A DNA stretch of 39,170 nt. Source: Mycobacterium sp. UM_CSW. GTDB taxonomy: Bacteria > Actinomycetota > Actinomycetes > Mycobacteriales > Mycobacteriaceae. The stretch is taken from the NCBI RefSeq assembly GCF_000455205.1, contig NZ_AUWQ01000051.1, positions 1-39,170 on the forward strand, in the 5' to 3' direction. The translations under genes were made by a program, and so were the position numbers. The notes below the pieces were generated by a model. It was not told the DNA's origin, ran no database searches, and worked only from the letters and a program-made list of their open reading frames with translations. Numbering within the stretch: position 1 is the first letter of the stretch; the number at the start of each line of letters is the position of its first letter. Below are positions 1 to 7,619 of the stretch, one piece after another.

Positions 1-850
1 CGCGGGGATCGGCGCCGGTGAAGTACTGGCCCACCCGTCGCCGCAGGTCGACGGCGGTCCCGACGTAGAGCACCTCGCCCGCCGGTCCGCGGAACAGGTA
101 GACCCCGGGCCGGTGCGGCAGCCCTTCGGCCAGCACTTTTTTGCGGCGCTGGGCCGGTGTCACGTCGGGCAGGTAGGACCGCAAATCGGCGTAGGTGTGC
201 ACGCCCTGGTTGCCGACTCGCTCGATGAGGGCGTGCAACACCTCGACGGTGGCGCGGGCGTCGTCGAGCGCGCGGTGCGTGGGCTGCGCGGCGACGGCGA
301 ACAGTCGCGCCAGCGCGGCCAGCCGCACACTGGGGGCTTCCTCGCGGCTGAGCACCCGGCGGGCCAGGCGGACCGTGCACAGCACCGGCGGCCGGGGCCA
401 GGCGATGTCGCATCGCCGGGCGGCCGCCCGCAGGAATCCGACGTCGAACCCGGCGTTGTGCGCGACCAGCACCGCGCCCCCGGCGAACTCGAGAAACATC
501 GGCAGCACCGCGTCGATGGTCGGCGCGTCGCACACCATCGCCGTCGTGATGCCGGTGAGCTGCACGATCTGGGGCGGGATGCTGCGCTGCGGGTCGACCA
601 GGGTGGCGAACTCGCCCAGCACGACGCCGCCGCGGACCTTGACCGCCCCGATTTCGGTGATGGCGTCACACGGCGTGCCGTCGGCGCTTTTCGTGCGCCC
701 GCCGGTGGTTTCCAGGTCCACCACGACGAAAGTCGTTTCGCGCAAAGGGAGTTCGTCGACTGGGGAGGCGACCGGGTCCCAGCGCGGGCCCAAGTCGGCG
801 AAACTCAGCTGAGTCGCACCGCTCGCACCCATGGCGGTGACGTTAGGCAT
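1..850 (-). CDS. DnaQ-type 3'-5' exonuclease with GIY-YIG domain (partial, Rv2191-like)
   Basis: About 283 codons are visible; the C-terminal part lies beyond the window start. The N-terminal domain has the three DEDDh exonuclease motifs: D45-L-E47 ([10 protein letters not shown]), an AHNAGFD motif, and HRALDDA. It resembles the epsilon proofreading subunit of DNA polymerase III. It is followed by the start of a GIY-YIG nuclease domain (GPGVYLF, then VLYVGTA). This is the architecture of the M. tuberculosis Rv2191 family, where a DnaQ exonuclease is joined to a UvrC/Cho-like nuclease, so a role in DNA repair is likely but inferred. The ATG at 850 was chosen. An in-frame GTG six bases upstream (856) and an ATG at 832 are alternatives. 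The gene diverges from the small cysteine-rich gene at 971. Confidence 0.85.
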   Translation of the reverse strand, partial: MPNVTAMGASGATQLSFADLGPRWDPVASPVDELPLRETTFVVVDLETTGGRTKSADGTPCDAITEIGAVKVRGGVVLGEFATLVDPQRSIPPQIVQLTGITTAMVCDAPTIDAVLPMFLEFAGGAVLVAHNAGFDVGFLRAAARRCDIAWPRPPVLCTVRLARRVLSREEAPSVRLAALARLFAVAAQPTHRALDDARATVEVLHALIERVGNQGVHTYADLRSYLPDVTPAQRRKKVLAEGLPHRPGVYLFRGPAGEVLYVGTAVDLRRRVGQYFTGADPR

Positions 851-970
851 GTCCACCGACAGCCGCGGGGTTCCCACGCCGGGCGGGACGCGGCGGGCGA
901 TACGTGTCGGTGGCCGTCGTTAGCGTGCGGGTATGAGCTTCACGAGGCCAGACCGAGAGGACGGCACCTG

Positions 971-1204
971 ATGGCATACGGCAAGACGCACCCCGACGGG
1001 GCGGCGCCGGTGGTGATCGATTGTGACGACTGCGCGGTGCGCGGCCCCGGCTGCCGCGATTGCGTGGTCAGCGTGCTGCTCGGGGTGCCGGAGACGTTGT
1101 TGCAGGACGAGCGGGAGGCACTCGAGGTGCTCGCGGAGGTCGGGCTGGCGCCGCGGTTGCGTCTGGTGCCGATTCATCGCGGCCGCGGGTCTGGTGTAGC
1201 TTAA
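971..1204 (+). CDS. Small cysteine-rich conserved hypothetical protein
   Basis: This 77-residue protein starts at ATG 971, preceded by a purine-rich ribosome binding site (GAGAGGA, about 8 bases upstream). Near residues 18-28 it has a C-x2-C-x6-C-x2-C pattern (CDDC, then CRDC), which could bind a metal such as zinc. The rest is a short amphipathic helix-like region (VPETLLQDEREALEVL) and a basic tail. I do not recognise a functional family. The open frame extends upstream to about 113, but that part is antisense to the exonuclease gene and is not considered coding. It lies directly upstream of the NlpC/P60 hydrolase gene and in the same direction, though a 204-base AT-richer leader separates them, so they need not share a promoter. 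Confidence 0.65.
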   Translation: MAYGKTHPDGAAPVVIDCDDCAVRGPGCRDCVVSVLLGVPETLLQDEREALEVLAEVGLAPRLRLVPIHRGRGSGVA

Positions 1205-1323
1205 TTGCCTTGTGCGCCAAAACCGCTGGACCGTCTTAGGGGATTGCCATCATTCACAAAGTAAGGCCAGAAATCTTTCCGATTTCTTAACGATCCCGCT
1301 TGGACAAACGTCGATATCGTTTC

Positions 1324-1346
1324 GTAACCTGTTTGAGACCTAAACT
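1324..1346 (+). promoter_or_regulatory. Candidate MtrA-type direct repeat with adjacent -10 box, upstream of ripC-like gene
   Basis: GTAACC (1324-1329) and GAGACC (1335-1340) form a direct repeat with an 11-base period, one helical turn. A TANNNT-type -10 hexamer, TAAACT (1341-1346), follows at once. The layout resembles the GTAAC-type direct repeats described for the response regulator MtrA, which controls cell-wall hydrolase genes in actinobacteria. Overlap with the -35 region would fit an activator. Assignment to MtrA is inference. Confidence 0.4.
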
Positions 1347-1408
1347 CGTCCGACGGCGCGCCGGCAGTGCCAGGCATCAGCCGTCCTAGGCCGTTTAAGG
1401 ATGCAATT

Positions 1409-2572
1409 TTGAGCTTCGCTAGTAGGTACCCGTGTGCGCGTGTCATTACACGTTCTGCCCTCGGGACGTTAGCGGGCTTGACCGTCTTCGCGGGGACTTT
1501 TGCCGCGATTTCCTCGGCCGATCCGGCCGAGGACGCGCTGGCGAAACTCAACCAGCTGTCGCGTCAGGCCGAGCAGACCACCGAGGCGATGCACACCGCA
1601 CAGCTCGACCTCAACCAAAAGCTGGCGGCCCAGCAGGCGGCGGAGAAGAAGCACGCCGATGACCAGGCCGCGGTGGATTCGGCGAAGGCACGCCTGGCCG
1701 CCTTCCAGGGAGCCGTCAACAAGCTCGCCGCCGCGCAGTACATGGGTGGCCGCGTCGACGGCATGGAGGCCATGCTGACCGCGGGGTCGCCCCAGGGCCT
1801 GATCGACAAGCTGGCCGTGCAACGGCTGATGGCGACTCAGATGCGCACGCAGATGGCGAACTACCGCATCGCCGGTGAGCAGGCCGCCAAGGCCGAGCAG
1901 GCATCCGCCAAGTCCGCGGCCGACGCGAAGAGCGCGGCCGAGCAGGCCGCCGCGGTACGGGCGAGCCTGCAGTCCAAGCAGAGCCAGCTGCAGGTGCAGA
2001 TCGCCGTCGTCAAGTCGCAATACGTGTCCCTGACGCCGCAACAGCGCACCGCGCTCGCCGACCCCGGGCCGATCCCGGCGGGTCTTCCGGCTCCGGGCGC
2101 GCCGGCACCGGACGCGGCGCCACCCGGCGCGCCGCCCGCCGACGCTCCGCCGATCAACGCAATGATGCCCGGCATGCCAGGTCCCGGGGTGCCCGGAATG
2201 GTCCCCGGCGGGGGTGTGGGCGGCGGTGACCGCGCGACCGTCGTGCAGGCCGCGCTGACCCAGGTCGGCTCGCCCTATGTGTGGGGCGGTGCCGCACCCG
2301 GCGGTTTCGACTGCTCCGGTTTGGTGATGTGGGCGTTCCAGCAGGCCGGCATCTCGCTGCCGCACTCCAGCCAGGCACAGGCCCAGGGCGGTCAGCCGGT
2401 GGCGCTGTCGGATCTGCAGCCCGGCGACGTGGTGACCTTCTATAACGACGCGTCACACAGCGGCCTTTACGTCGGTGACGGCATGGTGATCCATTCCTCC
2501 ACCTACGGCCAGCCGGTGCGGGTGGTTCCGATGAATGCCGCAGGCCCCGTCCACGACGCCCGCCGCTACTGA
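1409..2572 (+). CDS. ripC: Secreted NlpC/P60 peptidoglycan endopeptidase (Rv2190c/RipC-like)
   Basis: This is a D,L-endopeptidase of the NlpC/P60 family expected to cut peptidoglycan stem peptides outside the membrane. From N to C it has a signal-like hydrophobic segment (ALGTLAGLTVFAGTFAAISSA, about residues 17-37), a long Ala/Gln/Lys-rich coiled coil (about 40-215), a Pro/Ala/Gly-rich linker, and the catalytic domain. The probable catalytic residues are C302 (FDCSGLV), H350 (ASHSG) and H362 (VIHSS). I place the start at TTG 1409, because an AAGGA site lies 7 bases upstream and the resulting N-terminus aligns without gaps to M. tuberculosis Rv2190c as I recall it. The ATG at 1367 would add 14 residues. 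The protein is 387 residues long. The gene end overlaps the next gene by 38 bases. RipC is known to be regulated by FtsEX; its coiled coil is the likely contact region. Confidence 0.88.
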   Translation: MSFASRYPCARVITRSALGTLAGLTVFAGTFAAISSADPAEDALAKLNQLSRQAEQTTEAMHTAQLDLNQKLAAQQAAEKKHADDQAAVDSAKARLAAFQGAVNKLAAAQYMGGRVDGMEAMLTAGSPQGLIDKLAVQRLMATQMRTQMANYRIAGEQAAKAEQASAKSAADAKSAAEQAAAVRASLQSKQSQLQVQIAVVKSQYVSLTPQQRTALADPGPIPAGLPAPGAPAPDAAPPGAPPADAPPINAMMPGMPGPGVPGMVPGGGVGGGDRATVVQAALTQVGSPYVWGGAAPGGFDCSGLVMWAFQQAGISLPHSSQAQAQGGQPVALSDLQPGDVVTFYNDASHSGLYVGDGMVIHSSTYGQPVRVVPMNAAGPVHDARRY

Positions 2573-3449
2573 CCGTCCCGTCTGGCGTCGGCGGCTGCCG
2601 ATCCTGCTGGCCTGGGTGTTTGCCCTCGAGCTGATCGTGGCCGCGGCCGTGCCGTTCGACGAGGCCGCCGACAGCAAGGCACGACACGCGCAACTGGTCA
2701 CGCCCGCGCGCAGCCAAGCGGGCGCCGGGGCGAAATCGCTGGTGATCGGCGACCGCACCGTCCGCCTGGTCGGCCTGGGCGGTCCGGCCAGCGACCGGCT
2801 GCTGTCCCGGGTGGCGACCAACATCGGCACCGCCATCAAGGCGGTGGAGGCCTTCTGGGGTGTGGACTGGCCGCGCGAGATCTCCGTGCTCGCCGCCGGC
2901 TCCGACGAACAGTTTCGCGCCGCGGCCGGCGGGGGACCGCCGTCGCAGTGGGCCGACATCGCGGCCGTGACGGTCGCCGAGCGCGTCGACCCCGTGCACC
3001 GGGTGGTGCTCGGCCAACGGATCGTGTTCGCGCCGGGCGCCGCCAACATGAACGAGGGCGCGCTGCGAATTGTCTTGACCCACGAGCTTTTTCACTACGC
3101 CGCCCGCCCTTACACCACGTCGGATGCGCCCGAGTGGCTCACCGAGGGCGTGGCTGATTTCGTCGCCCGGCCGCAGACCCCCGTGCCCGCCGATGCGTTG
3201 CCGGTGCCGCTGACGCTGCCGACCGATGCCGATCTGGAGGCGCCCGGGCCGCAGCGCTCGCTGGCGTATGACCGCGCGTGGTGGTTCGCCCGGTTCGTGG
3301 CCGACACCTACGGAGCGCCCAAGCTGCGCGACCTGTACCTGGCCAGTTGCGGTGTGGGGCACACCGACGTGCCCACCGCGGTGCACGCGGTCCTCGACAT
3401 CGACCCCGCCGGGCTGCTGGTGCACTGGCACCAGTGGGCGGCCCGCTAG
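2535..3449 (+). CDS. Membrane-anchored gluzincin-like metalloprotease (Rv2189c-like)
   Basis: This 304-residue protein has one N-terminal membrane segment (ILLAWVFALELIVAAAVPF, about residues 22-40). Its C-terminal half carries a zinc peptidase signature: H183-E-L-F-H187, with a downstream glutamate E204 in LTEGVADF that would be the third zinc ligand, as in gluzincins of the peptidase MA group. The catalytic domain should face outside the membrane. The substrate is unknown. It overlaps the NlpC/P60 gene by 38 bases, so translation is probably coupled, and PimB' follows 9 bases later. This suggests a role in envelope maintenance, which is inference from context. The homologue in M. tuberculosis is listed as conserved hypothetical. 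Confidence 0.75.
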   Translation: MPQAPSTTPAATDRPVWRRRLPILLAWVFALELIVAAAVPFDEAADSKARHAQLVTPARSQAGAGAKSLVIGDRTVRLVGLGGPASDRLLSRVATNIGTAIKAVEAFWGVDWPREISVLAAGSDEQFRAAAGGGPPSQWADIAAVTVAERVDPVHRVVLGQRIVFAPGAANMNEGALRIVLTHELFHYAARPYTTSDAPEWLTEGVADFVARPQTPVPADALPVPLTLPTDADLEAPGPQRSLAYDRAWWFARFVADTYGAPKLRDLYLASCGVGHTDVPTAVHAVLDIDPAGLLVHWHQWAAR

Positions 3450-3458
3450 CCTACGCAG

Positions 3459-4601
3459 GTGAGCCGGGTCCTGCTGGTAACCAACGACTTTCCGCCCCGC
3501 CCGGGCGGCATCCAGTCCTACCTCGGCGAGTTCGTCGGGCGGCTGGCCGGCGCCGGCTCGCACTCCGTGCTGGTGTACGCGCCGCAATGGAAGGGCGCCG
3601 ACGCCTTCGACGGCGCCGCCGAGGCGGCCGGGTATCGGGTGGTCCGCCACCCGGGCACCCTCATGCTGCCGGGCCCGGCGGTGGACGGGCGGATGCGCCG
3701 GCTGATCGGCGAGCACGGGATCGACACCGTCTGGTTCGGCGCGGCCGCGCCGCTGGCGCTGCTGGCGCCGCGCGCCCGGCAGGCGGGGGCGACCCGGGTG
3801 CTGGCCAGCACTCACGGCCACGAGGTCGGCTGGTCGATGCTTCCGGTTGCGCGGTCGGTGCTGCGTCGCATCGGCGACGGCACCGACGTCGTAACGTTCG
3901 TGAGCCGCTACACCCGGTCGCGCTTCGCGTCGGCGTTCGGCCCCGAGGCGAGGCTGGAATACCTGCCGCCCGGCGTCGACACCGACCGGTTCCGGCCCGA
4001 TCCGGCCGCCCGGGCCGAGCTGCGTGCCCGCTACGGGCTCGGCGAGCGGCCGACCGTGCTGTGCCTGTCGCGGCTGGTGCCGCGCAAGGGTCAGGACGCC
4101 CTGATCAAGGCGCTGCCCTCGATCCGGCGGCGGGTGGACGGGGCGGCGCTGGTCATCGTCGGCGGCGGGCCGTACCTGGACGCGCTGCGCAAGCTGGCCA
4201 CCGACTGCGGCGTGGCCGAGCACGTGACGGTCACCGGTGGTGTGCCGGCCGCCGAACTGCCGGCCCACCACGCGCTGGCCGACGTTTTCGCGATGCCATG
4301 CCGAACCCGCGGCGCCGGCATGGACGTCGAGGGCCTGGGCATCGTCTTCCTGGAGGCCTCGGCGACGGGCGTGCCCGTCATCGCCGGCCTGTCGGGCGGG
4401 GCCCCGGAAACCGTGCGGCACAACAAGACTGGGCTTGTGGTCGACGGCCGCTCGGTGGATGAGGTCGCCGAGGCAGTCGGCGAGTTGCTGGCCGATCCGG
4501 AGCGGGCCGCCGCGATGGGCGCGGCCGGCCGCGAGTGGGTGACGTCCCAGTGGCGCTGGGACACGCTGGCGACGCGGCTGAGCGACCTGCTGCGCGGCTG
4601 A
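3459..4601 (+). CDS. pimB: GDP-mannose-dependent phosphatidylinositol monomannoside mannosyltransferase PimB'
   Basis: This is a GT4-family glycosyltransferase that adds the second mannose, from GDP-mannose, to the 6-position of inositol in PIM1. The product is PIM2, the anchor of lipomannan and lipoarabinomannan, and the enzyme acts at the cytoplasmic face of the membrane. The N-terminal acceptor domain begins TNDFPPRPGGIQSYL. The C-terminal domain has the E-x7-E motif of retaining GT4 enzymes (E291 and E299, in VEGLGIVFLE), then SGGAPETV. The protein is 380 residues, close to the 385 of Rv2188c. The start is GTG 3459, nine bases after the preceding stop. Lipomannan assembly recurs in this window with the two mannosyltransferases near 10-11 and 16-17 kb. 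The gene converges with fadD15 across a palindromic repeat. Confidence 0.93.
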   Translation: MSRVLLVTNDFPPRPGGIQSYLGEFVGRLAGAGSHSVLVYAPQWKGADAFDGAAEAAGYRVVRHPGTLMLPGPAVDGRMRRLIGEHGIDTVWFGAAAPLALLAPRARQAGATRVLASTHGHEVGWSMLPVARSVLRRIGDGTDVVTFVSRYTRSRFASAFGPEARLEYLPPGVDTDRFRPDPAARAELRARYGLGERPTVLCLSRLVPRKGQDALIKALPSIRRRVDGAALVIVGGGPYLDALRKLATDCGVAEHVTVTGGVPAAELPAHHALADVFAMPCRTRGAGMDVEGLGIVFLEASATGVPVIAGLSGGAPETVRHNKTGLVVDGRSVDEVAEAVGELLADPERAAAMGAAGREWVTSQWRWDTLATRLSDLLRG

Positions 4602-4609
4602 CGGCCCGC

Positions 4610-4693
4610 GAGCGTCACGCTGGCGTGACGCTCGGCGGTCGGCGTCACGCTGGCGTGACGCTCGGCGGTCGGCGCCACGCTGGCGTGACGCTC
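4610..4693. repeat. Three tandem 30-bp units, each a near-perfect palindrome
   Basis: Units begin near 4611, 4641 and 4671, with an exact 30-base period. The first unit is an 11-base arm (GAGCGTCACGC), a two-base spacer TG, and the exact reverse complement arm (GCGTGACGCTC). The other two differ by one or two bases in the left arm. They sit between the convergent genes pimB' and fadD15 and could act as a bidirectional terminator, although no T-run follows. The same unit occurs twice near 38.0 kb. Confidence 0.85.
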
Positions 4694-4705
4694 GGCGCCG
4701 GGCGG

Positions 4706-6511
4706 TTAATCCTTCTCGTAGATCGATTCGATGTCGGAGGCGAACTTCTCGGCCACCACGTTGCGCTTGACCTTCATCGTCGGCGTCAGCTCGCCGGTGT
4801 CCTCGGTGAAGTCCACCGGCAGGATGCGGAACTTGCGGATCGACTCGGCGTGCGACACCGCCAGGTTGGCGTTCTTGACGGCCGCGTCGATCTCGGCGAA
4901 CAGGTCGGGGTCGGTGGCCAGATCGCCGACCGACGCGTCGGCCGGCTTGTGGTTGCGTTCCTTCCAGGGGCCGAACGCCTCGGGGTCGATGGTGATCAGC
5001 GCGCCGATGAACGGCTTGGCGTCGCCCACCACCATGGCCTGACTGATGAGCGGGTGCGCCCGCAGCTGGTCCTCGAGCACCGCGGGGGCGACGTTCTTGC
5101 CGCCGGCGGTCACGATGATCTCCTTCTTGCGGCCGGTGATCTTCAGGAAGCCGTCCTCGTCCAGCGCGCCCAGGTCGCCGGTCTTGAACCAGCCGTCGGT
5201 GAACGCGTCACGGGTGGCCTGCTCGTTGTGCCAGTAGCCGCTGAACACCACGCCGCCGCGCACCAACAGCTCGCCGTCCTCGGCGATGCGCATGCTGTTG
5301 CCGGGCAACAACGTTCCGACGGTCCCGATCTTGACGTTGCCGACCTGGTTGACCGTGATGGCCGAGCTGGTCTCGGTCAGGCCGTAGCCCTCGTGGATGG
5401 TCAGGCCCACCCCGCGGTAGAAGTGGCCCAGCCGCGCGCCCAGCGGAGCGCCACCGGACACGGACGCGTGGCAGTCGCCGCCGAGCGCCGCGCGCAGCTT
5501 GTGGTAGACCAGCCGGTCGAACAGTGCGTGCCGGGCCCGCAGCAGCAGGCCCGGTCGCCCGCCGTCGGCGTGGGCCTGGCTCCAGTCGACCGCGGTTTGC
5601 ACGGCCATCGCGAAGATCCGGCCGTTGCCGTCGTTGGCGGCGTTCTGCTCGGCGGTGTTGTACACCTTCTCGAACACCCGCGGCACCGACACCACCACCG
5701 TCGGCTTGAACACCGCGAACATCGGCAGCAGGTTCTTGATGTCGCTGGTGAAGCCGACCGTCACCTTGTTGGCGCACGCGGACAAGGTCAGCGACCGGGC
5801 CAGCACGTGGGCCAGCGGCAGGAACACCAGCAGCCGCTGCCCCTCGTTCAGCAGGGTCGGCAGGCATTCCTTGGCGCCGCGGCTCTCGTAGAGCAGGTTG
5901 GAATGGGTGAGCTGGCAGCCCTTGGGCCGCCCGGTGGTGCCCGAGGTGTAGATCAGGGTCGCCGGGTCGTCCGCGCGCAGCGCGTCCAGCCGGGCGGTCA
6001 ACTCGGCCGGCTCGACGTCGGCGCCGGCCTCGACGAGCTGCTCGAGCGCCTTGGGGCCAGAACCGTCGATGTGCAGCACCCGGCGCAGCTCGGGCAGCTC
6101 GGCGGTGAGCTCGGTGACCATGGCGGCGTGGGCGTCGGTCTCGGCGAAGGCCACCACCGCTCCCGAGTCCTGCAGCACCCAACGCACCTGCTCGGCCGAC
6201 GACGTCTCGTAGATCGGCACAGTGACCGCACCCACCGCCAGGATCGCGAGGTCCAGGATCGCCCACTCGTAGCGGGTGGCAGAAAAGATGGACACCCGGT
6301 CGCCGGCCTGCACCCCGAGGGAGATCAGGCCCAGCGCCGCGGCACGCACCTCCTTGGCCGCCTCGGCGCAGGTGACATCGGTCCAAACCCCGTCGATCTG
6401 CCGTTGGAAGATGACGAAGCTGGGGTCGTCGCGCTCGTGCTCGAAGACCATGGCCGCGACGTTTTCGTGCTCGCCGACGGTAAAGCGGGCGGGGACGCTG
6501 TACTCACGCAC
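4706..6511 (-). CDS. fadD15: Long-chain fatty acid-CoA ligase FadD15
   Basis: This AMP-forming acyl-CoA synthetase activates fatty acids to acyl-CoA through an acyl-adenylate. It has the ANL superfamily P-loop [11 protein letters not shown] (about residues 188-198), the core motif GYGLTE, the hinge-region FKTGDLG, and the late K-containing motif [17 protein letters not shown]. The length, 601 residues, is almost that of M. tuberculosis FadD15 (600). The start is GTG 6511 with a GAGGT site 8 bases upstream. It is the only minus-strand gene between 1 and 10 kb and diverges from an SRPBCC gene over a 174-base gap, which includes a small hairpin (CCCCGC, loop CCCTT, GCGGGG, 6540-6556). It probably serves general lipid metabolism; substrate range cannot be read from sequence. 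Confidence 0.93.
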   Translation of the reverse strand: MREYSVPARFTVGEHENVAAMVFEHERDDPSFVIFQRQIDGVWTDVTCAEAAKEVRAAALGLISLGVQAGDRVSIFSATRYEWAILDLAILAVGAVTVPIYETSSAEQVRWVLQDSGAVVAFAETDAHAAMVTELTAELPELRRVLHIDGSGPKALEQLVEAGADVEPAELTARLDALRADDPATLIYTSGTTGRPKGCQLTHSNLLYESRGAKECLPTLLNEGQRLLVFLPLAHVLARSLTLSACANKVTVGFTSDIKNLLPMFAVFKPTVVVSVPRVFEKVYNTAEQNAANDGNGRIFAMAVQTAVDWSQAHADGGRPGLLLRARHALFDRLVYHKLRAALGGDCHASVSGGAPLGARLGHFYRGVGLTIHEGYGLTETSSAITVNQVGNVKIGTVGTLLPGNSMRIAEDGELLVRGGVVFSGYWHNEQATRDAFTDGWFKTGDLGALDEDGFLKITGRKKEIIVTAGGKNVAPAVLEDQLRAHPLISQAMVVGDAKPFIGALITIDPEAFGPWKERNHKPADASVGDLATDPDLFAEIDAAVKNANLAVSHAESIRKFRILPVDFTEDTGELTPTMKVKRNVVAEKFASDIESIYEKD

Positions 6512-6685
6512 TCTGGTGACCTCGATTGATAGTGACGTTCCCCGCCCCTTGCGGGGCCGGCTTGCTGTTGCCCAGCCTAATCCGCAAATTTACGCAGCAT
6601 GGCTGAGGTCGGCCGGGCCGCCATGAAGCTTGCGGAGTCGCGGCGGGTGCCTAGACGCGGGCGATCCGGATCGGTGTGTGAAGCT

Positions 6686-7081
6686 ATGGCTGTGAACAGC
6701 ATTCAGATCGCCGACCAGACGTTCGTCGCCGCCGACGGCGCGCGGGTGGGTGCCGTGGTCGCCGACCCGTCATCGTGGCGCCGGTGGTGGCCGGACCTGC
6801 GGCTGCAGGTCGTCGAGGACCGCGCCGAGAAGGGGATCCGGTGGACGGTCACCGGCGCACTGACCGGCACCATGGAGATCTGGCTGGAGCCGTCGCTGGA
6901 CGGGGTGGTGCTGCACTACTTCCTGCACGCCGAACCGACCGGCGTGGCGGCCTGGCAGCTGGCAAAGTTGAATTTGGCGAAGATGACGCACCGCCGTCGG
7001 GTGGCGGGCAAGAAAATGGCCTTCGAGGTCAAACGGACGGCGGAACGGTCGCGTCCGGTCGGCGTTTCTCCGGTAGCTTAA
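6686..7081 (+). CDS. SRPBCC (polyketide cyclase/START-like) family protein, Rv2186c-like
   Basis: This 131-residue protein shows the beta-rich pattern of the START-like SRPBCC fold, for example WRRWWPDLRLQVVEDRAEKG then GTMEIWLEP and VVLHYFLHAEP. A basic C-terminal helix follows (KMTHRRRVAGKKMAFEVKR). Such proteins enclose a hydrophobic ligand pocket, but no catalytic residues can be assigned and the ligand is unknown. I chose ATG 6686, because the resulting N-terminus (MAVNSIQIADQTF) matches the family. The open frame continues to 6599 without a better ribosome site. A second SRPBCC gene follows 100 bases downstream, suggesting an old duplication. Together with the ATPase and acyltransferase genes further on, the context hints at lipid handling, which is inference. 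Confidence 0.78.
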   Translation: MAVNSIQIADQTFVAADGARVGAVVADPSSWRRWWPDLRLQVVEDRAEKGIRWTVTGALTGTMEIWLEPSLDGVVLHYFLHAEPTGVAAWQLAKLNLAKMTHRRRVAGKKMAFEVKRTAERSRPVGVSPVA

Positions 7082-7181
7082 CCGGATCAAGGTTGGCGGT
7101 AGGAGTACCGTTTCGCCCCGAAGGCCGGGGTAGTCCTGTACATGCGGGGTACTCGCTTGCGGGAGAGAGGGCATCAGCCAG

Positions 7182-7619
7182 GTGGCGGAGAAGACGACGC
7201 AGACCATCCACATCGACGCCGATCCGGGCACGGTCCTGGAGGTGATCGCCGACATCGATTCGTACCCCGAGTGGATCTCGGAATACAAGGAAGCCGAGGT
7301 GCAGGAGCGGGGCGCCGACGGCTACCCGAAGACGGTGCGATTCGTCATGGACGCCGGCGTCATCAAGGACACCATGGTGATGTCTTACAAGTGGCCCAAG
7401 GACCGCCAGTCGCTGAGCTGGACCCTGGTCTCCAGCTCGCTGCTGCGCTCGCTCGAGGGCTCGTATCGCTTGGCGCCCAAGGGATCCGGCACCGACGTCA
7501 CCTATGAACTCTCGGTCGACCTGGCCATCCCGATGATCGGATTGCTCAAGCGGAAGGCCGAGCGGCGCCTGACCGACACCGCGTTGAAGGATCTAAAGAA
7601 ACGAGTCGAGGCTGAGTGA
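7182..7619 (+). CDS. SRPBCC family protein TB16.3-like (Rv2185c)
   Basis: This 145-residue protein has the START-like fold typical of the coenzyme Q-binding/polyketide cyclase subgroup. It begins with a strand containing TTQTIHIDADPGTVLEVI, followed by DIDSYPEW, a strongly conserved SRPBCC signature. It probably binds a hydrophobic molecule; the ligand is not known. M. tuberculosis TB16.3 is a well expressed 144-residue protein of the same type. The start is GTG 7182 with a GGGAGAGAGGG site about 11 bases upstream. The gene ends in TGA at 7617-7619, inside the start region of the ArsA-like ATPase gene, so the two are likely to be translated together. Confidence 0.85.
   Translation: MAEKTTQTIHIDADPGTVLEVIADIDSYPEWISEYKEAEVQERGADGYPKTVRFVMDAGVIKDTMVMSYKWPKDRQSLSWTLVSSSLLRSLEGSYRLAPKGSGTDVTYELSVDLAIPMIGLLKRKAERRLTDTALKDLKKRVEAE

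Noticed and set aside
113-970. Upstream extension of the small cysteine-rich protein frame
   Set aside because: It is antisense to the exonuclease gene, has no domain, and a good ribosome site exists at ATG 971.
1205-1408. Possible cyclic-di-AMP (ydaO-type) riboswitch before the NlpC/P60 gene
   Set aside because: Such riboswitches occur before wall hydrolase genes in actinobacteria, but I could not find the conserved pairing elements here; the region is short and AT-rich.
2154-4421. Long minus-strand open frame (755 codons) across ripC-like, metalloprotease and pimB' genes
   Set aside because: It lies antisense to three well-supported genes and has the Arg/Gly/His/Pro-rich composition that arises from high GC in the opposite strand.
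4610-4693. CRISPR-like spaced repeats
   Set aside because: Only three units with a continuous 30-base period, palindromic throughout, with no unique spacers and no cas genes nearby.
4535-6529. Long plus-strand open frame (664 codons) opposite fadD15
   Set aside because: It is a compositional shadow of fadD15; no recognisable domain, and rich in Gly, His, Arg and Gln.
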